Counted from the stretch's first letter, positions 35,502 to 47,744 are shown. The stretch: 64,000 nt of DNA from Notolepis coatsorum (GCA_963971535.1 OZ020589.1:52407509-52471508); one strand, 5' to 3'. Numbers and translations are program-made. The notes: generated by a model not told the origin, from the letters alone.

Positions 35502-36469
35502 GCAGGGCTATAACTTTTTAAATTCTATTGCTACATTGCCATTATTAGGGCCCATTCAAAGTCCTATATGTATTGTTCATTGTGTAGCAACGTTAAACTT
35601 TTTCATTCACATATTCATAGTAAAGTATGGTCTAATGTATAAGTATGTTTTCATCTCTTTCTGCAGCTTTCTCCAGAACGTGATCTATAGCCCCAAATAC
35701 ATTATATTGATGATGCAATACAGTTTTATGGCAATCAGCGCGATATAAAAAATTACAACTAGACGTACTTCTAGAAGTTACTACACGTCATCTGATGTTG
35801 ACCGGATGGGCTAGGGGCCGTTTATAATTCCGTGGGCAGCGTTATACCAATCATCTAATGTGGGTCAAATGTTGATAATAGCAGTTAGTATCGAAGACGG
35901 TAACGTTACACGCTGAAACTCACCCCAGTCTCCGCGCGCCGTTGGGCGATCATCGTAGAGTTGAAATCTTATCATTATGGGATGTAAATTTACCCGGTCC
36001 ATCTCCAGCTTGTATATGTGGTATGGTATATACGTCCAAATCATGTTGTTTATCGAGTTATTGGCAATCGATCACTGTGTAGCGTGACGAGCCAGAGTCG
36101 CGGGACCTATAGCGAGCACCCGGAAGTACTACGGACGTAGCACAACCTCTATGCCACTTCCTGTTAAAGCGATTGCGCCGATCGGCCACCAGATGGCGCT
36201 CCTGAACCGCCAGAGAGCTCAGTGGGTCCTGCTGGTGGATCTCAGGCCAGCGGAGGGGACATATGAATCCGATCGCAGATTTTTGAAATATTGATATAAG
36301 GACGCTGTACAGCGTCCCCCGGCAACTTGAGCATGGCCAGCAATGACGTCAAAACACGTTTCATGGCAGTCAAAGTGTTAAGTGGTCTTGTGTTGTGATT
36401 GTTAAGTGGTCTTGTTTAGCTGTTTAACAGCGTGCAGCACAGCAGGACGGCGTGGAGAGTGTGTCCTAC

Positions 36470-36580
36470 ATCAAAGTTGGTGATCTCAAACTCCTGCAGG
36501 GCAGCCGTGTGGACGTGGTCTCCCTCCAGACAGCCTTCCACATCCCTGCACCACATAATCTGGGAGACGGTCAGCACCAC
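36470..36580 (-). CDS. dnah6: Dynein heavy chain exon, linker (exon 11 of window)
   Basis: This exon has 37 codons and phase 0/0. The acceptor is gtccaccag and the donor is GAT/gtagga. The peptide is VVLTVSQIMWCRDVEGCLEG followed by DHVHTAALQEFEITNFD. QI-WC is the conserved core. The donor starts a 10.7-kb intron whose first 100 bp already enters the minisatellite and transposon nest. Confidence 0.9.
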
Positions 36581-36689
36581 CTGGTGGACACACACACACA
36601 TAAGCAATGGTGATCTTGGTCCATTCACTTTATGTTTGTTGGATCAATACGTTCATATTATTTTCTTTAAACCCCAGTATGTATGTATG

Positions 36690-36769
<80 letters not shown>
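36690..36769 (+). repeat. (GT)n microsatellite
   Basis: GT run abutting the donor of exon 36771-36935; sense strand (CA)n. Confidence 0.98.
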
Positions 36770-36770
<1 letters not shown>

Positions 36771-36935
36771 CTGGGATGCATGTCCAGCCACCACCCACTC
36801 CTCTCTAGACTTATCCAGGTAGTCAGCGATGGCAGCCTTGCTGAGACGGCGTAGAGAGGCGAACATGGCAGTCTCCACGTTGCCCAACCAGTCCTCCACG
36901 TTGCCCCGCGCCTTCAGACCTTTAGTCAAACCCAC
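36771..36935 (-). CDS. dnah6: Dynein heavy chain exon, linker C-terminal part (exon 10 of window)
   Basis: This exon has 55 codons and phase 0/0. The acceptor is tgtgtgcag and the donor is CAG/gtacac. The peptide begins VGLTKGLKARGNVEDWLGNV and ends EEWVVAGHASQ. GNVE-WL and WV-xH-xQ are conserved linker motifs. A sense CA repeat runs straight on from the donor. Confidence 0.94.
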
Positions 36936-37106
36936 CTGCACACAGTGGAATAATTTATGTCCTTATCAATTACAAACAAGCAAGATGATCAGAGACCGTT
37001 CAGTTGTTAGACCATATAAGATGGACAAATGCCATGTTGGAGCATACAGTATGACAAACCAATAGGCAGATACAGTAGATCAATAACATACAGCATCAAC
37101 ATGCGT

Positions 37107-37235
<129 letters not shown>

Positions 37236-37317
37236 TGGGATGGAAGCACTTGTATTGGTGAAGAACAAAAAAGAGGGAAGAGGGAATGAGTCAGCAGGGT
37301 GAAGGAGAGGAAGAGAG

Positions 37318-37521
<204 letters not shown>

Positions 37522-37607
37522 ACGATAAAGAGTCTCAGACAAACATTAGATAAACAGAGACAGACTGAGTGAAGGTGTAATGTTGTCATAGTGAGGTCCG
37601 AGCTGAC

Positions 37608-37841
37608 CTTCTCGCCCTCGGGGGAGACCATGGCCAGGATGTCGTTGCTGTATACAGTCTCCTGCTCTCCAGGCTCTGGGGGGGGGGAGGTCCTTCGGCC
37701 TCTGGGGCTGACGGGGCCAGCAGGGCAAACTCCAGGCAGGAGATGGCGTCGAAGCACTTCCTGAGGTGAGGCTGCACGGCCTGGGGGTTTCTGGTCTGGG
37801 CCAGGATCTCCAGAAGCTCATCGTTGGATAAGAAGTAGAAT
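37608..37841 (-). CDS. dnah6: Dynein heavy chain exon with a reading-frame break (exon 9 of window)
   Basis: This exon is 234 bp, with acceptor tctcctcag and donor AAG/gtcag. It begins FYFLSNDELLEILAQTRNP and includes LRKCFDAISCLEFALL, both typical linker sequence. Entry phase 2 and exit phase 0 need a length of 3n+1, but 234 is 3n. The break maps to a run of ten C on the sense strand (37678-37687): before it the frame reads APEAEGPP, and after it the dynein frame continues one frame over as VYSNDILAMVSPEGEK. One missing base (or two extra) in the homopolymer explains this. It could be a sequencing error, a polymorphism or a real null allele. Confidence 0.88.
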
Positions 37842-37984
37842 CTGAGGAGATGATGGACAATGTGTTTTGCCTTCAAGTACAGGACCAATATTGTAAAGAC
37901 ATGGGCAATGTTGACCATTAGGAAGCCCTGGTCAGTATGAACATAGTTAGTTATGGGACGAATGTGGACAAAATGACATGTTCG

Positions 37985-38530
37985 TTGAGTTGAGTAGAGC
38001 AGAGTATAGTATAGTATAGTAGAGCAGAGTAGAAAATAGAGTAGGGTACTAGAGTAGGGTAGAGTAGAGTACAACATAAAGTAGTGTATAACGTAGAGTA
38101 GAGTAGAACGTAGAGTTGAGTAGAGTATAGAGAAGAGTAGAGTGTAGAGTAGATCAGCATATATAATAGAGTATATAGTAGAGTATAGAGCAGAGTATAG
38201 CAGTGGAGAATAGAGAGTAGAGTATAGAGCAGAGTAGATTAGAGCAGCTGAGAGTAGAGTACAGAGTAGATAGTAGTAGAGTATTGAGTAGAGCAGATTA
38301 TAGAGTATAGAGTAGAGCAAAGACGAGTAGAGAGTAGAGTAGAGTAGAGTAGAGTAGAGTAGAGTAGAGTAGAGTAGAGTAGAGTAGAGTAGAGTAGAGT
38401 AGAGTAGAGTAGAGTAGAGTAGAGTAGAGTAGAGCAGAACAAAGTCTATAGTAGCGTAGAGTAAAGCCAAGTAGAGTATACTGGTAGAGAATAATATAGA
38501 GTAGAGTAGGGTAGATCAAATAAATTACAA
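37985..38530 (+). repeat. (AGAGT)n pentanucleotide array
   Basis: Degenerate array with a pure core at 38332-38432; the flanks are mixed AGAGT/ATAGT/AGCAG units. Confidence 0.95.
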
Positions 38531-38768
38531 AACAATAGATTGATTATAGATTATGTGGATTAAAAAAAATATACACATATATATATATTTTTTTCAACTG
38601 GTCAAAAGACTGTACCAGTGAGTACAGTGACAGAAAATCAACAATCACGGAACCTCTGTACAAGATGGGAACTATCGCCAGTGCATTCGCCACACATCTA
38701 ACCACTGGCAACAAACAAAAACAACTTTCCACCCATAGACGACCACCCCCAACCCCACCCCACACGCA

Positions 38769-39011
<243 letters not shown>

Positions 39012-39288
39012 ATGTGAACCGATCGTTTGGCCTTGGCATGTGGATTCACAGGCCTCTATCTTGTACTGCTACATAAATTGCCTCTCTGAGGAATTTCCAG
39101 TTTCTCTAAGTTCTGACTAACTGGCATACTGGAGGTGGAAGCACTGGGATCAGCAGCCAGTTTCCTTTCGGTGGCCTTGTTACCAGATCTGACCGTGCAC
39201 ACCAGAGCTCCACAGCCGGCTCATGCTCTGCAGTGATAGTGTTGGCGTCTGGTATATTTTCAGCGTGAGCGTGTGTGTTTGTGTGTAC

Positions 39289-39385
39289 CTGGGGAAGATG
39301 ACTCTCTTGGACTCCAGGTAGGCCTCCAAACACTTCTGGATCTGGTCTAACAGAGCGTTGTTGGTCTGGAAGCTCTCCAACAGGC
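39289..39385 (-). CDS. dnah6: Dynein heavy chain exon, linker (exon 8 of window)
   Basis: This exon is 97 bp and enters in phase 1 and leaves in phase 2. The peptide after the split glycine is LLESFQTNNALLDQIQKCLE, then AYLESKRVIFPR. The split arginine (AG + A) is completed by the next exon. The acceptor is ctaaag and the donor is AG/gtacac. The IQK-LE-YLE-KR-FPRF pattern is conserved in the family. Confidence 0.92.
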
Positions 39386-39587
39386 CTTTAGAGAGGAGAG
39401 GGAAAAGGACTCACGGAAAGTTCTAGTTCACTATAGTTCATAATGGAAACGTAGTGTATATGGTAAAAACATACAGGAATACTAGCACTTTAGTGATTCA
39501 CCATGAATGTCTATAATATTCAATTAGCAATACAGAAGTATTGAATCACTACAGTATCCATACAACTCGGGCCGTGCATCTGGAAAT

Positions 39588-41625
39588 ATGGACGAGTATA
39601 AGGCAACAGTGTACAGGTTGCGCAAAGAAGTGAAGGCTGCCAAAAAAAGAAATGCGAACAAGATGGAGGCACAGATGGCCCAAAATGACACAGGAGGCTT
39701 ATGGCGGGGACTACAAACGATAACTGATTATAAGGTCAGCTCCTCCTCAATCGGGAGTGCCGATGCCTCCCTTGAACAATCCTTTTACCAGAGATTTGGG
39801 GCGAACAGTGGCGACGTGAGCTCACCGGCTAGCGGCGTCACTGCCGCGCCGGTTGTCGCCGAGGGGAGGGGGTCCTCCACGGGGGAGGAGCACACTCTCT
39901 CCTTGACGGAACACAGCGTGAGGAGAGCGTTTTGGGGGGTGAACACTGGGAAAGCCGCAGGCCCAGATGGGATAACAGGACAAATACTTAAGTCCTGTGC
40001 CAATCAACTGGTCCCAGTGTTCACCACTATATTCAACCTATCCCTGGCAGTCCGTGGTCCCTGCCTACTTCAATGTGTCCACTATAATCCCTGTACCAAA
40101 AATCCTCCCCAGCAGGCCTAAATGACTACAGACCAGTCGCACTCACCTCTGTGTTCATGAAATGCTTTGAGAGGCGGGTCAAGGATTACATCAGTGCCTC
40201 CCTCCCTAGTACCATGGACCCATTGCAGTTTGCATACAGGACAAACAGGTCAACTGATGACGCAGTCTCCCAGATACTGCACAACACCCTTTCTCACCTT
40301 GACAGTCAGAAGGGGGGCTATGTGAGATTGCTGTTCATTGACTATAGTTCAGCTTTCAACACCATAGTCCCCACCAGACTGGTTGACAAGCTGATTGATC
40401 TGGGTCTGAACTCTGCCCCGAGCACCTGGATCCTGGACTTTCTGAGTGACAGGCCCCATGCGGTCAGGGTGGGTGGACACACCTCCAACTCAATCACCCT
40501 GAGCATCAGGTCCCCCAAGGGCTGTGTTCTCAGCCCCCTGCTGTATTCACTGTACACACATGACTGTGTGGCCAGGTTCAGCTCCAACTCCATAGTGAAG
40601 TTTGCGGACGACACGTGGTGGTGGGGCTGATCTCTAACAATGACGAGAAGGCCTACCGGGAGGAGGTTGATGTACTGGCACGCTGGTGGCGGGATAACAG
40701 CCTACTCCTGAACATTGGTAAAACCAAGGAGCTGATCGTGGATTTTAGGATAATACAGCAGGGGACACACAAGCCACTGTGGATTAATGGGGCTATCGTA
40801 GACAGGGTGAGGACCTGACATGGACAACACACACAGACTCTGTGGTAAAAAAGGCAAAACAGCACCTCTACCACCTGAGACAATTAAGGAAGTTCAGAGT
40901 ATCCTTCTATTCCGGGGCTGTAGAGAGCATTCTGACTGGGAACATCACTGCCTGGTTTGGAAACAGCACAGCCCAGGAAAGGAAGGCCCTACAGAGAGTG
41001 GTGCGCTCAGCAGAGCGTACTACAGGTATTGCACTACCACCCATGCAGGACTTATACAATAGGAGGTGCAAATCCAGAGCCTGCAGAATAATGAAGGACC
41101 CTCACCACCCCTACAACAGCCTGTTCAAGCTTCTGTGGTCGGGCAAGCGCCTCCGCATATACGCAGCAAGAACAGAGAGACTAAGGCTCAGCTTGAACAT
41201 CAGAACACTGATTTCTACACACACAAGCACACACACATACACACAACACAACATTCTGCACTCACTCACACACAAACATAGGTCACTTTAAACACACAAG
41301 AGGACAATTTAAAGGAAGGGAAAAAAGGACACTTTAAGAAAATAACTTGTTGTGATTATTGCATAGTATAGCTAGTAACAGCAAGTATAGCATAGGGACA
41401 TAGAAGTAAAACTGTATATTGTATAGAAGTGTACATAGGACCCAGTGCCTTGAAGTGATTTATTAACACGTCTATTTGATCATGTATATTCTACTTATTT
41501 TCATTACTATTTACTAGTATTACTATTGTATTCTTGCACAATCGTAGCGGGCATGGCCAACTGCATTTCACTGTATGCCCTGGTATGTATGTGATAAATA
41601 AACTGTTGAATCTTGAATCTATTCT
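39588..41625 (+). pseudogene. 5'-truncated LINE with reverse transcriptase (CR1/L2/Rex1 type)
   Basis: The RT frames are in order: GKAAGPDGITGQILKSCANQ near 39950, FAYRTNRSTDDAVSQ near 40230, LLFIDYSSAFNTIVP near 40335, and the catalytic FADDT near 40600. They are followed by the conserved C-terminal SGAVESILTGNITAWFGNST and RACRIMKDPHHP. Three frame changes occur (near 40130, 40620 and 40830), one directly after FADD. There is no endonuclease domain, so the copy begins inside the RT ORF. The 3' UTR ends ATAAACTGTTGAATCTTGAA near 41615. Confidence 0.88.
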
Positions 41626-41629
41626 TGTG

Positions 41630-42550
41630 GCAAATCATCTCTATAATGTGTATGAAAAAACAAAAGCAATTCTACAGTTTTTCGATTGTTCTTTTTTTGA
41701 GACAGTGTGTCTCTCTGTATGTGTATCTAGAAGGTGTATCCTTCACAGTCGATCCCTGAGATGGGAAATCTGCACCGCCGCCCGTCTCCCACCTCACGAC
41801 CTAGCAAGATGTCAGGGCAAAATACTGGGACGAGCCACAGGGACAAGTGCAGGGTTACGTCCATCTGACGAAAAGACACTTTTCACGAGGGGTGAGTGAA
41901 CCAATCATGAGATACTCACAAGAGATGTTTTGTCAACGAGAGACTGGAGATGTGACAAAAGTCGAATGCTATTGTGTTCTCCTTCTCCAGTAAACATAAT
42001 TTGATAACTTTCACACCGGTACTCTTGGACAGCAAAGTGAAGTTGCTTTTGGGATGAAGAAGAGCACATAGCTGTCGATGTTTGTTGTGCAGCCAGGTGA
42101 TAATGGGAATACGAGGATGCTCCATTGATTGTACGTGAAATCGTAGCAAACTTTGATGTATGATTGTTGATTTATTTTTAGAGAACTAATGTAATCTGTA
42201 GTCATTTCTGGACACTGCAGCAGCTTGTACCTTTGATGAATTGTCAATCATCGTTAGAATGCAACCCCCTTTATTAGCTAGTTTTGCTAGCTCACTACAT
42301 TCACACAATCTTAAAGATAAAAAACGTTCCCTATAGAATAAAATGTAGTACGGAAATGGAAGAGGCTGAATTACTCACAAGTTGTAAATGTTTCTGAATG
42401 TAGCATGTTTGAAATGCTGAAAAACACTAGCTGTGCCTGAAGATTACACACAGGAACTGTGTGTGAAAGCCTTATACTGTATGTCTATGTGTGTGTGAGT
42501 GGCTATGTGTGACATCCCCTACCTTGCTGGATGTCTGTGTATGCATGTCT
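41630..42550. other. Intron, nothing recognised
   Basis: There is no conserved frame and no paired termini. Confidence 0.5.
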
Positions 42551-42739
<189 letters not shown>

Positions 42740-42760
42740 CGTGTGCGTGCGCTCCCCCAC

Positions 42761-42941
42761 CAGGCTGTGTGGCTGCTTTCAGAGCATTGCGCAGCCTGTC
42801 GACCTCCCGCATAATCTCCTTCCAGGTCTTGTCCACCTGCCTGAACATCTTGGCCTCTTCAGGCAGCTGCCTCTGGATGTCTGGAGCTGAGAAGATACTC
42901 TCCAGGTATAACCAGTTCCTCTGGCACAACAACCACTCATC
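42761..42941 (-). CDS. dnah6: Dynein heavy chain exon, linker (exon 7 of window)
   Basis: This exon has 60 codons plus one base (phase 0 to 1). The acceptor is cccactag and the donor is CCTG/gtggg. The peptide starts DEWLLCQRNWLYLESIFSAP and continues DIQRQLPEEAKMF. W-x-x-CQR-W-YLE-IF is one of the strongest dynein heavy-chain signatures. A sense CA repeat of about 185 bp follows the donor closely. Confidence 0.94.
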
Positions 42942-42949
42942 CTAGTGGG

Positions 42950-43420
42950 AGAGAGAGAGAGGTAGGGAGAGATGAAGGGGAAGAGAGATCGATAGACAGA
43001 TGGGGAAATATGGGGAGATACAGAGGGAGGGAGAGATGAAGGGGAAGAAAGAGATGGGGAGAGGAAGGAAGATACAGGGGGATGGAGATATGGGGGATGA
43101 AGAGAGGGAGGAGAAGATATAGAGAGATAAAGAGAGAGAGGGAGACAGGGGAGAGAGGGAGCCCGGGAGAGAGGGAAGTAAGGAGAGAGGGATAGAGAGG
43201 GGAAGGGAAGGAAGAATATATGGGTAAGGGGGAGCGAGAGAGAGAGAGATAGATAGAGAGAGAGCAAGAGAGAGGGGGGGGGGGTGAGGGAGAGATGTAG
43301 GGGAAAAGAGAGGATGAGGATGGAGAGAGGGGGAGATGGGGTAGATAGGAAGGGAGCGAGAGGTGGGAAGAGACAGAGAGGGGGATGGAGAGAGAAATGG
43401 GGGAGAGATGTAGAGAGAAA
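42950..43420 (+). repeat. GA-rich low-complexity region
   Basis: Irregular purine-rich sequence (GAGAGA, GGGGA, GATA) directly upstream of an exon acceptor. Confidence 0.9.
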
Positions 43421-45119
43421 GGAGGTAAAGAAGAGATATAGTGCCAGGTCACACATGCAACAAAACGTTTCCACTCTCCCTGTACTAAATGTACGGCGTC
43501 AGCCGGAATCAAATCAGGTAATTCATTACACCAGACTACAGTATAGCTCGAGGCCCATGGACCAGCTACGTGGCCTGGCATGTTCAGCTGTGGCCCCCAG
43601 ACTAAATTTGCTTATCAATTCCTTTTGGGCTGCTGCCTCTCCTAGCAATTCAACTGAAAACACACAGTGTTATCTGCACCTGCATCGTGTTTTTAGTCAA
43701 TAGCCTAACCCTGCCTTCTTGGGCCATCAGAGGAGGACCCAGTATTTAGCCTTCAGTTGTACCTTGTGTTTTTATTTACTTTCAGTTTTAAAAGCTCGTC
43801 AGTCATCCGTTTTTACTTGACACAGGCTGTGGTATTATTCTGTTGCATCCGATTTCACTTCATCAAGTTAATTATTGCTAATTCATCATACCTACTCTGA
43901 AATCAACCAGTGGGAATGGTTTTGTGCAAGATAAGTGTGATAACTGTGATAGAAAGAGATGCCGAGGTGAGAGATTTTAGTTGTGTATATATTGCATGCA
44001 AATGTGTGTTCCACTTCTCCTTTAGAATGACTAACCTTCAAACTGTTGTGGGTGTATGACTAATTGAAACCTAATATGTATTATCAGCTTGCAAATTCAT
44101 CATTATTTTCTTTATTAATTTCATGTACCTGCTCTGAAATCAAAGCTGTGGAAATAATTGAATTGACATCCCATGTTAATCTAAATCACTTGAATGTGAT
44201 ATATCACACAAGCAACTACCCAACCTCTACTGTCTTAACTATGAGTGAACACAACCCTCTAACTTTCCATCTTTAGATAATATAGTTTGAAAATATTGTT
44301 ACATTGTTAAAACGTAAAACAGAGTTATATGGTTCTTCAGTGTAAGCCGAGCTGAGGGATGTTTTGTGTGCATGTATGTGTGTGTGTACTACTTCGTTCT
44401 CCAATAGTCCAGGACAAGATTAGTGAAGAATTGCTAATCTTACAAACTCTTGAATAATTACTGTAATTGAAACCTAATTATATGTAATTTAAATTAGTAA
44501 AATAAATAGATAAATATAATAATAAACGTAGGCTCCGTACCCACGTTTTATACAATTAGCCTTCATTGTATTCATTGAGGCACCAGAGAAGGAAAATATG
44601 TGCATTTACAATAACATATTGAACTGGTGAGCACAAATTGAATAGATAGAACATTTAGTTATTACATTACATTTAATTACATTGACACCCCCTGAATTAC
44701 ATAGAATACAAACCCATTTCAACTGGAAGTTATTTTCAACAGCCACCAGGGGGCTCCAGTGTTCAACGTTTGAAACCGGATTCAGAGTGAAGATCTGTAT
44801 TCAGCATGTGTCTCTGTGGTGTAGGGGTGTTGATGTCTTTATAAATCATGGACTATCTAATTTATAATGACCTGGAAGGTTGGTTTTTTATTGTATTTCT
44901 ATTGTATTGAACAAAACTTAATCCATGTGAGAGATTAAGCCCCTGAGGGCAAATTAAGCACTTTTCAATTATATTATATTCTAGACTAATTTATTCTATT
45001 CTAGTATTCTTCAGCCTGTACTTGTGTGTGATGTCTGAGTGACAGGGTCATAATATAAGTTAATATGGGAGATAATCACATATCTTTGCACTGGAGGTTG
45101 TGTTTGTAAACTTTGTATG
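43421..45119. other. Intron, nothing recognised
   Basis: This is AT-rich sequence without conserved frames. Several TGAAATCAA and GAAACCTAAT phrases recur, which hints at an old duplicated repeat. Confidence 0.45.
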
Positions 45120-45200
45120 TCAATCAATCAATCAATCAGATTTATTTATATAGCACATTTAACATGACACGTGTCAACCCAAAGTGCTGTACAGAGGGTA
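45120..45200 (-). repeat. LINE/SINE tail
   Basis: CAATCAATCAATCAATCAGA followed by TTTATTTATATAGCAC and CCAAAGTGCTGTACAG is the reverse of the common fish LINE 3' tail (compare 7264-7330). Confidence 0.6.
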
Positions 45201-45263
45201 GATACACATAGATACATATTGACAACAATCCGTTTTATGGGGCTATGATATTTTTTTCGTTTT

Positions 45264-45651
45264 ATGTAGCTATGATATCTTTGTACTGGAGGCTGTGTTT
45301 GTATGTAGCTGTGATATCTTTGTACTGGAGGCTGTGTTTGTATGTAGCTGTGCTATCTTTGTACTGGAGGCTGTGTTTGTATGTAGCTGTGCTATCTTTG
45401 TACTGGAGGCTGTGTTTGTATGTAGCTGTGCTATCTTTGTACTGGAGGCTGTGTTTGTATGTAGCTGTGCTATTTTTGTACTGGAGGCTGTGTTTGTATG
45501 TAGCTGTGATATCTTTGTACTGGAGGCTGTGTTTGTATGTAGCTGTGATATATTTGTACTGGAGGCTGTGTTTGTATGTAGCTGTGATATCTTTGTACTG
45601 GAGGCTGTGTTTGTATGTAGCTGTGATATCTTTGTACTGGAGTTTATACAG
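45264..45651 (+). repeat. 39-bp minisatellite, about 10 copies
   Basis: The unit is GTAGCTGTGATATCTTTGTA followed by CTGGAGGCTGTGTTTGTAT. It is 39 bp, a multiple of three, so both strands show long artificial ORFs. Copies 2-5 carry GCTATC and the others GATATC, indicating homogenisation in blocks. Confidence 0.93.
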
Positions 45652-46149
45652 TATACAGCTATGATATCTCATGTTGCATGTTATTTGAATGAGCCTTTGT
45701 TCTATTCATGCAACAACTGAGAGTTAGACTAAGCTGAGCATTTTCATCTTTGTCTTGTTCGCCCAATAATGTTAACGTCGGGAAACACACACACGCAGAC
45801 CAACTTTCTTCCACACAACTTTCCAACATCTGCACATACAGCTGATCTGAGAAAAATAAATACAATCTTCGTCCTCTACTTTAGTCAGCCTAATCAATAT
45901 GATCAATGGATTCATGTGATCAATAAATAGTAAGACTGTTGAACACATTATGAGAGGGGCAGCCCTGATGAGCAATGGATTCGATTGATCAGCGAATACT
46001 TTTAACAGCACCAGTTGACGTTGGCCCACAATCCATGTGAAAAAAATGGGGGGACTTAGGGATTAATACATTTTTGGGACATGGAAATGTAGAGTTTGTG
46101 AAATTATATTTCATGACGATCTTGCGATTTATTTGCGATTTATCTCGAC

Positions 46150-46560
46150 TGCTCTCCTACATTTTTTATTTGAATTTTTTTTCTCCCCTCCCAATGTTAG
46201 TCGTTATGCCAATTCCCAATCCCCTTCCTGGTCGTTGCGCACTCTACCCCCTACCATCGGTCTGGGAGGGCGGAGACTATCACATGCTTCCTCCGACACA
46301 TGTGTACCCAGCCCACCACTTCTTTTCACCTGGCAGCGCGGACTCTCACTGGTTGAGTGTAGCGTGTGGAAGGTCACACTACCTCCCTCCAGATCCTTCC
46401 CTCGCTGTGCAGGCGCCCCGACCGAACTGTAGGAGTCGCTGTTTACAACGACCCGGACCCACCCACCGGCTTCCCTCCCGCTGACTCTGCCAATTGAGCC
46501 AGTATGACGGCCGGCTAAGCCGGAGGCAACGCTGATAGCCGGATTCGATACCAGTGTCTC
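46150..46560. repeat. SINE-like interspersed repeat
   Basis: It contains AATTCCCAATCCCCTTCCTG and GGTCGTTGCGCAC, and ends GCCGGATTCGATACCAGTGT, which has a B-box-like GGATTCGATACC. A related piece, ACAATTCCCTCCTGGTCGTT, lies at 55525-55550. The family is unknown to me. Confidence 0.5.
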
Positions 46561-46710
46561 TCTCGTCTATTCTACTCCACTCTAATTCATTCATTGTACT
46601 TTCTTCTATTCTATCCTAATGAATGAATTCACACATTATGAATTCATCGATTCATTCATTCATGCATGCATTCTATTCTGTTCTATTGTATTCCAAGAGG
46701 TCCATCTTAC

Positions 46711-46830
46711 CAGAGTATCGCTGAACAGGTCTAGTTGACCCTGCCACTCGTCCACTCTGGCCTTGATGTAACCTACATAACGAGAGGATGCCAGCGTGGC
46801 CACGTTGATGATGCTGTCATCCAGGGTCGC
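46711..46830 (-). CDS. dnah6: Dynein heavy chain exon, linker (exon 6 of window)
   Basis: This exon has 40 codons and phase 0/0. The acceptor is tgttgtgtag and the donor is CTG/gtaag. The peptide begins ATLDDSIINVATLASSRYVG and ends GQLDLFSDTL. The LDDS-x-x-N-x-x-T-x-x-SR-Y core is the conserved linker motif of dynein heavy chains. Confidence 0.92.
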
Positions 46831-46910
46831 CTACACAACACAACAAAACACACACACGGTACTCAAGTGATGCTGGTGTGTTACATCAGACCATGTGTAT
46901 GCTGCATACA

Positions 46911-47023
<113 letters not shown>

Positions 47024-47038
47024 GGCGGGTGGGGTTAC

Positions 47039-47131
47039 CTGGATGTCATCAGTACCTCCCAGAATGAAGACATCTTCAGAGTCTCTGTGAGGCAGCAGAA
47101 TGAACTCAGCAGTCGCCCAGTCGTTAGTCAA
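47039..47131 (-). CDS. dnah6: Dynein heavy chain exon, linker (exon 5 of window)
   Basis: This exon has 31 codons and phase 0/0. The acceptor is ttcttgtag and the donor is CAG/gtaac. The peptide LTNDWATAEFILLPHRDSED and the following VFILGGTDDIQ match the conserved linker stretch ending in a GG-DDIQ motif. A sense TG repeat lies about 25 nt before the acceptor and a sense CA repeat about 20 nt after the donor. Confidence 0.9.
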
Positions 47132-47151
47132 CTACAAGAAACAAATCACAT

Positions 47152-47170
47152 GCACACACGCGCACACGCG

Positions 47171-47205
<35 letters not shown>

Positions 47206-47206
47206 A

Positions 47207-47279
<73 letters not shown>
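47152..47279 (+). repeat. (CA)n microsatellite
   Basis: CA run starting about 21 bp from the acceptor of exon 47039-47131; sense (TG)n. Confidence 0.98.
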
Positions 47280-47280
<1 letters not shown>

Positions 47281-47603
47281 CTAAAACCAGGGATGATGTT
47301 CAAAGATGTCCCTGCAAGCTGCACTTGCACACACTGCATCAAAAACGCAAAATGTGAAAATGTATGTCAAATAATGATATTGTATCAAATATATTCAGTC
47401 TTTCAATGCTCATTAATCTATTTGTGCCTCTCAACCATTCCAAACAATCAGATAAAAACTGCCTGTGGTTAGCGGTCACTTCATCTCACAATGTCTCCTC
47501 CCTCCTAGCAGGTATTCAGAGAAATGTGGAAGCAATTTCTTCTCCTCTCCTCTGCTACTCTCCCCCACCCTTCCTCTCCTCTCCAGCCTTATTCTCCTCT
47601 CAC

Positions 47604-47654
47604 CTTTGCGATCGCGGTCTCCAGTGAAGCCTCTCCAGAAGCCTGTCCTGACAC
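47604..47654 (-). CDS. dnah6: Dynein heavy chain micro-exon, linker (exon 4 of window)
   Basis: This is a 51-bp exon of 17 codons, phase 0/0, encoding VSGQASGEASLETAIAK. The acceptor is ctctag and the donor is AAG/gtgag. The xSxQASGEAxLE motif directly follows the LQE end of the previous exon, as in all axonemal dynein linkers, so the short exon is secure despite its size. Confidence 0.88.
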
Positions 47655-47744
47655 CTAGAGGTCAAAAGCCACGTCAGTCCATAATACATCTATTTGTGTT
47701 TGTTTGTTATTATGTGGAATATATGTATCCTGTGAATGTGTGTG

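Larger units (their letters stand above)
29151..36377 (+). mobile_element. TTAA-flanked non-autonomous DNA element (piggyBac-like), split by the gypsy element
   Basis: The ends are CACTTTGGTTGCC and GGCAGTCAAAGTG, flanked by TTAA at 29147-29150 and 36378-36381. Without the retrotransposon and its duplicated 5 bp it is about 957 bp. The two arms (29151-29236 and 35502-36377) are homologous, in inverted orientation, to the element at 27971-28914. No transposase ORF is present. TTAA targets with C-rich ends fit piggyBac; Kolobok is the other TTAA family. Confidence 0.8.

Noticed and set aside
45264..45651. CRISPR-like regular repeats
   Set aside because: The units are contiguous with no unique spacers, and the genome is eukaryotic.
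45245..45672. Repeat-protein-like frames on both strands
   Set aside because: A 39-bp minisatellite explains both; neither has conserved residues or flanking exons.
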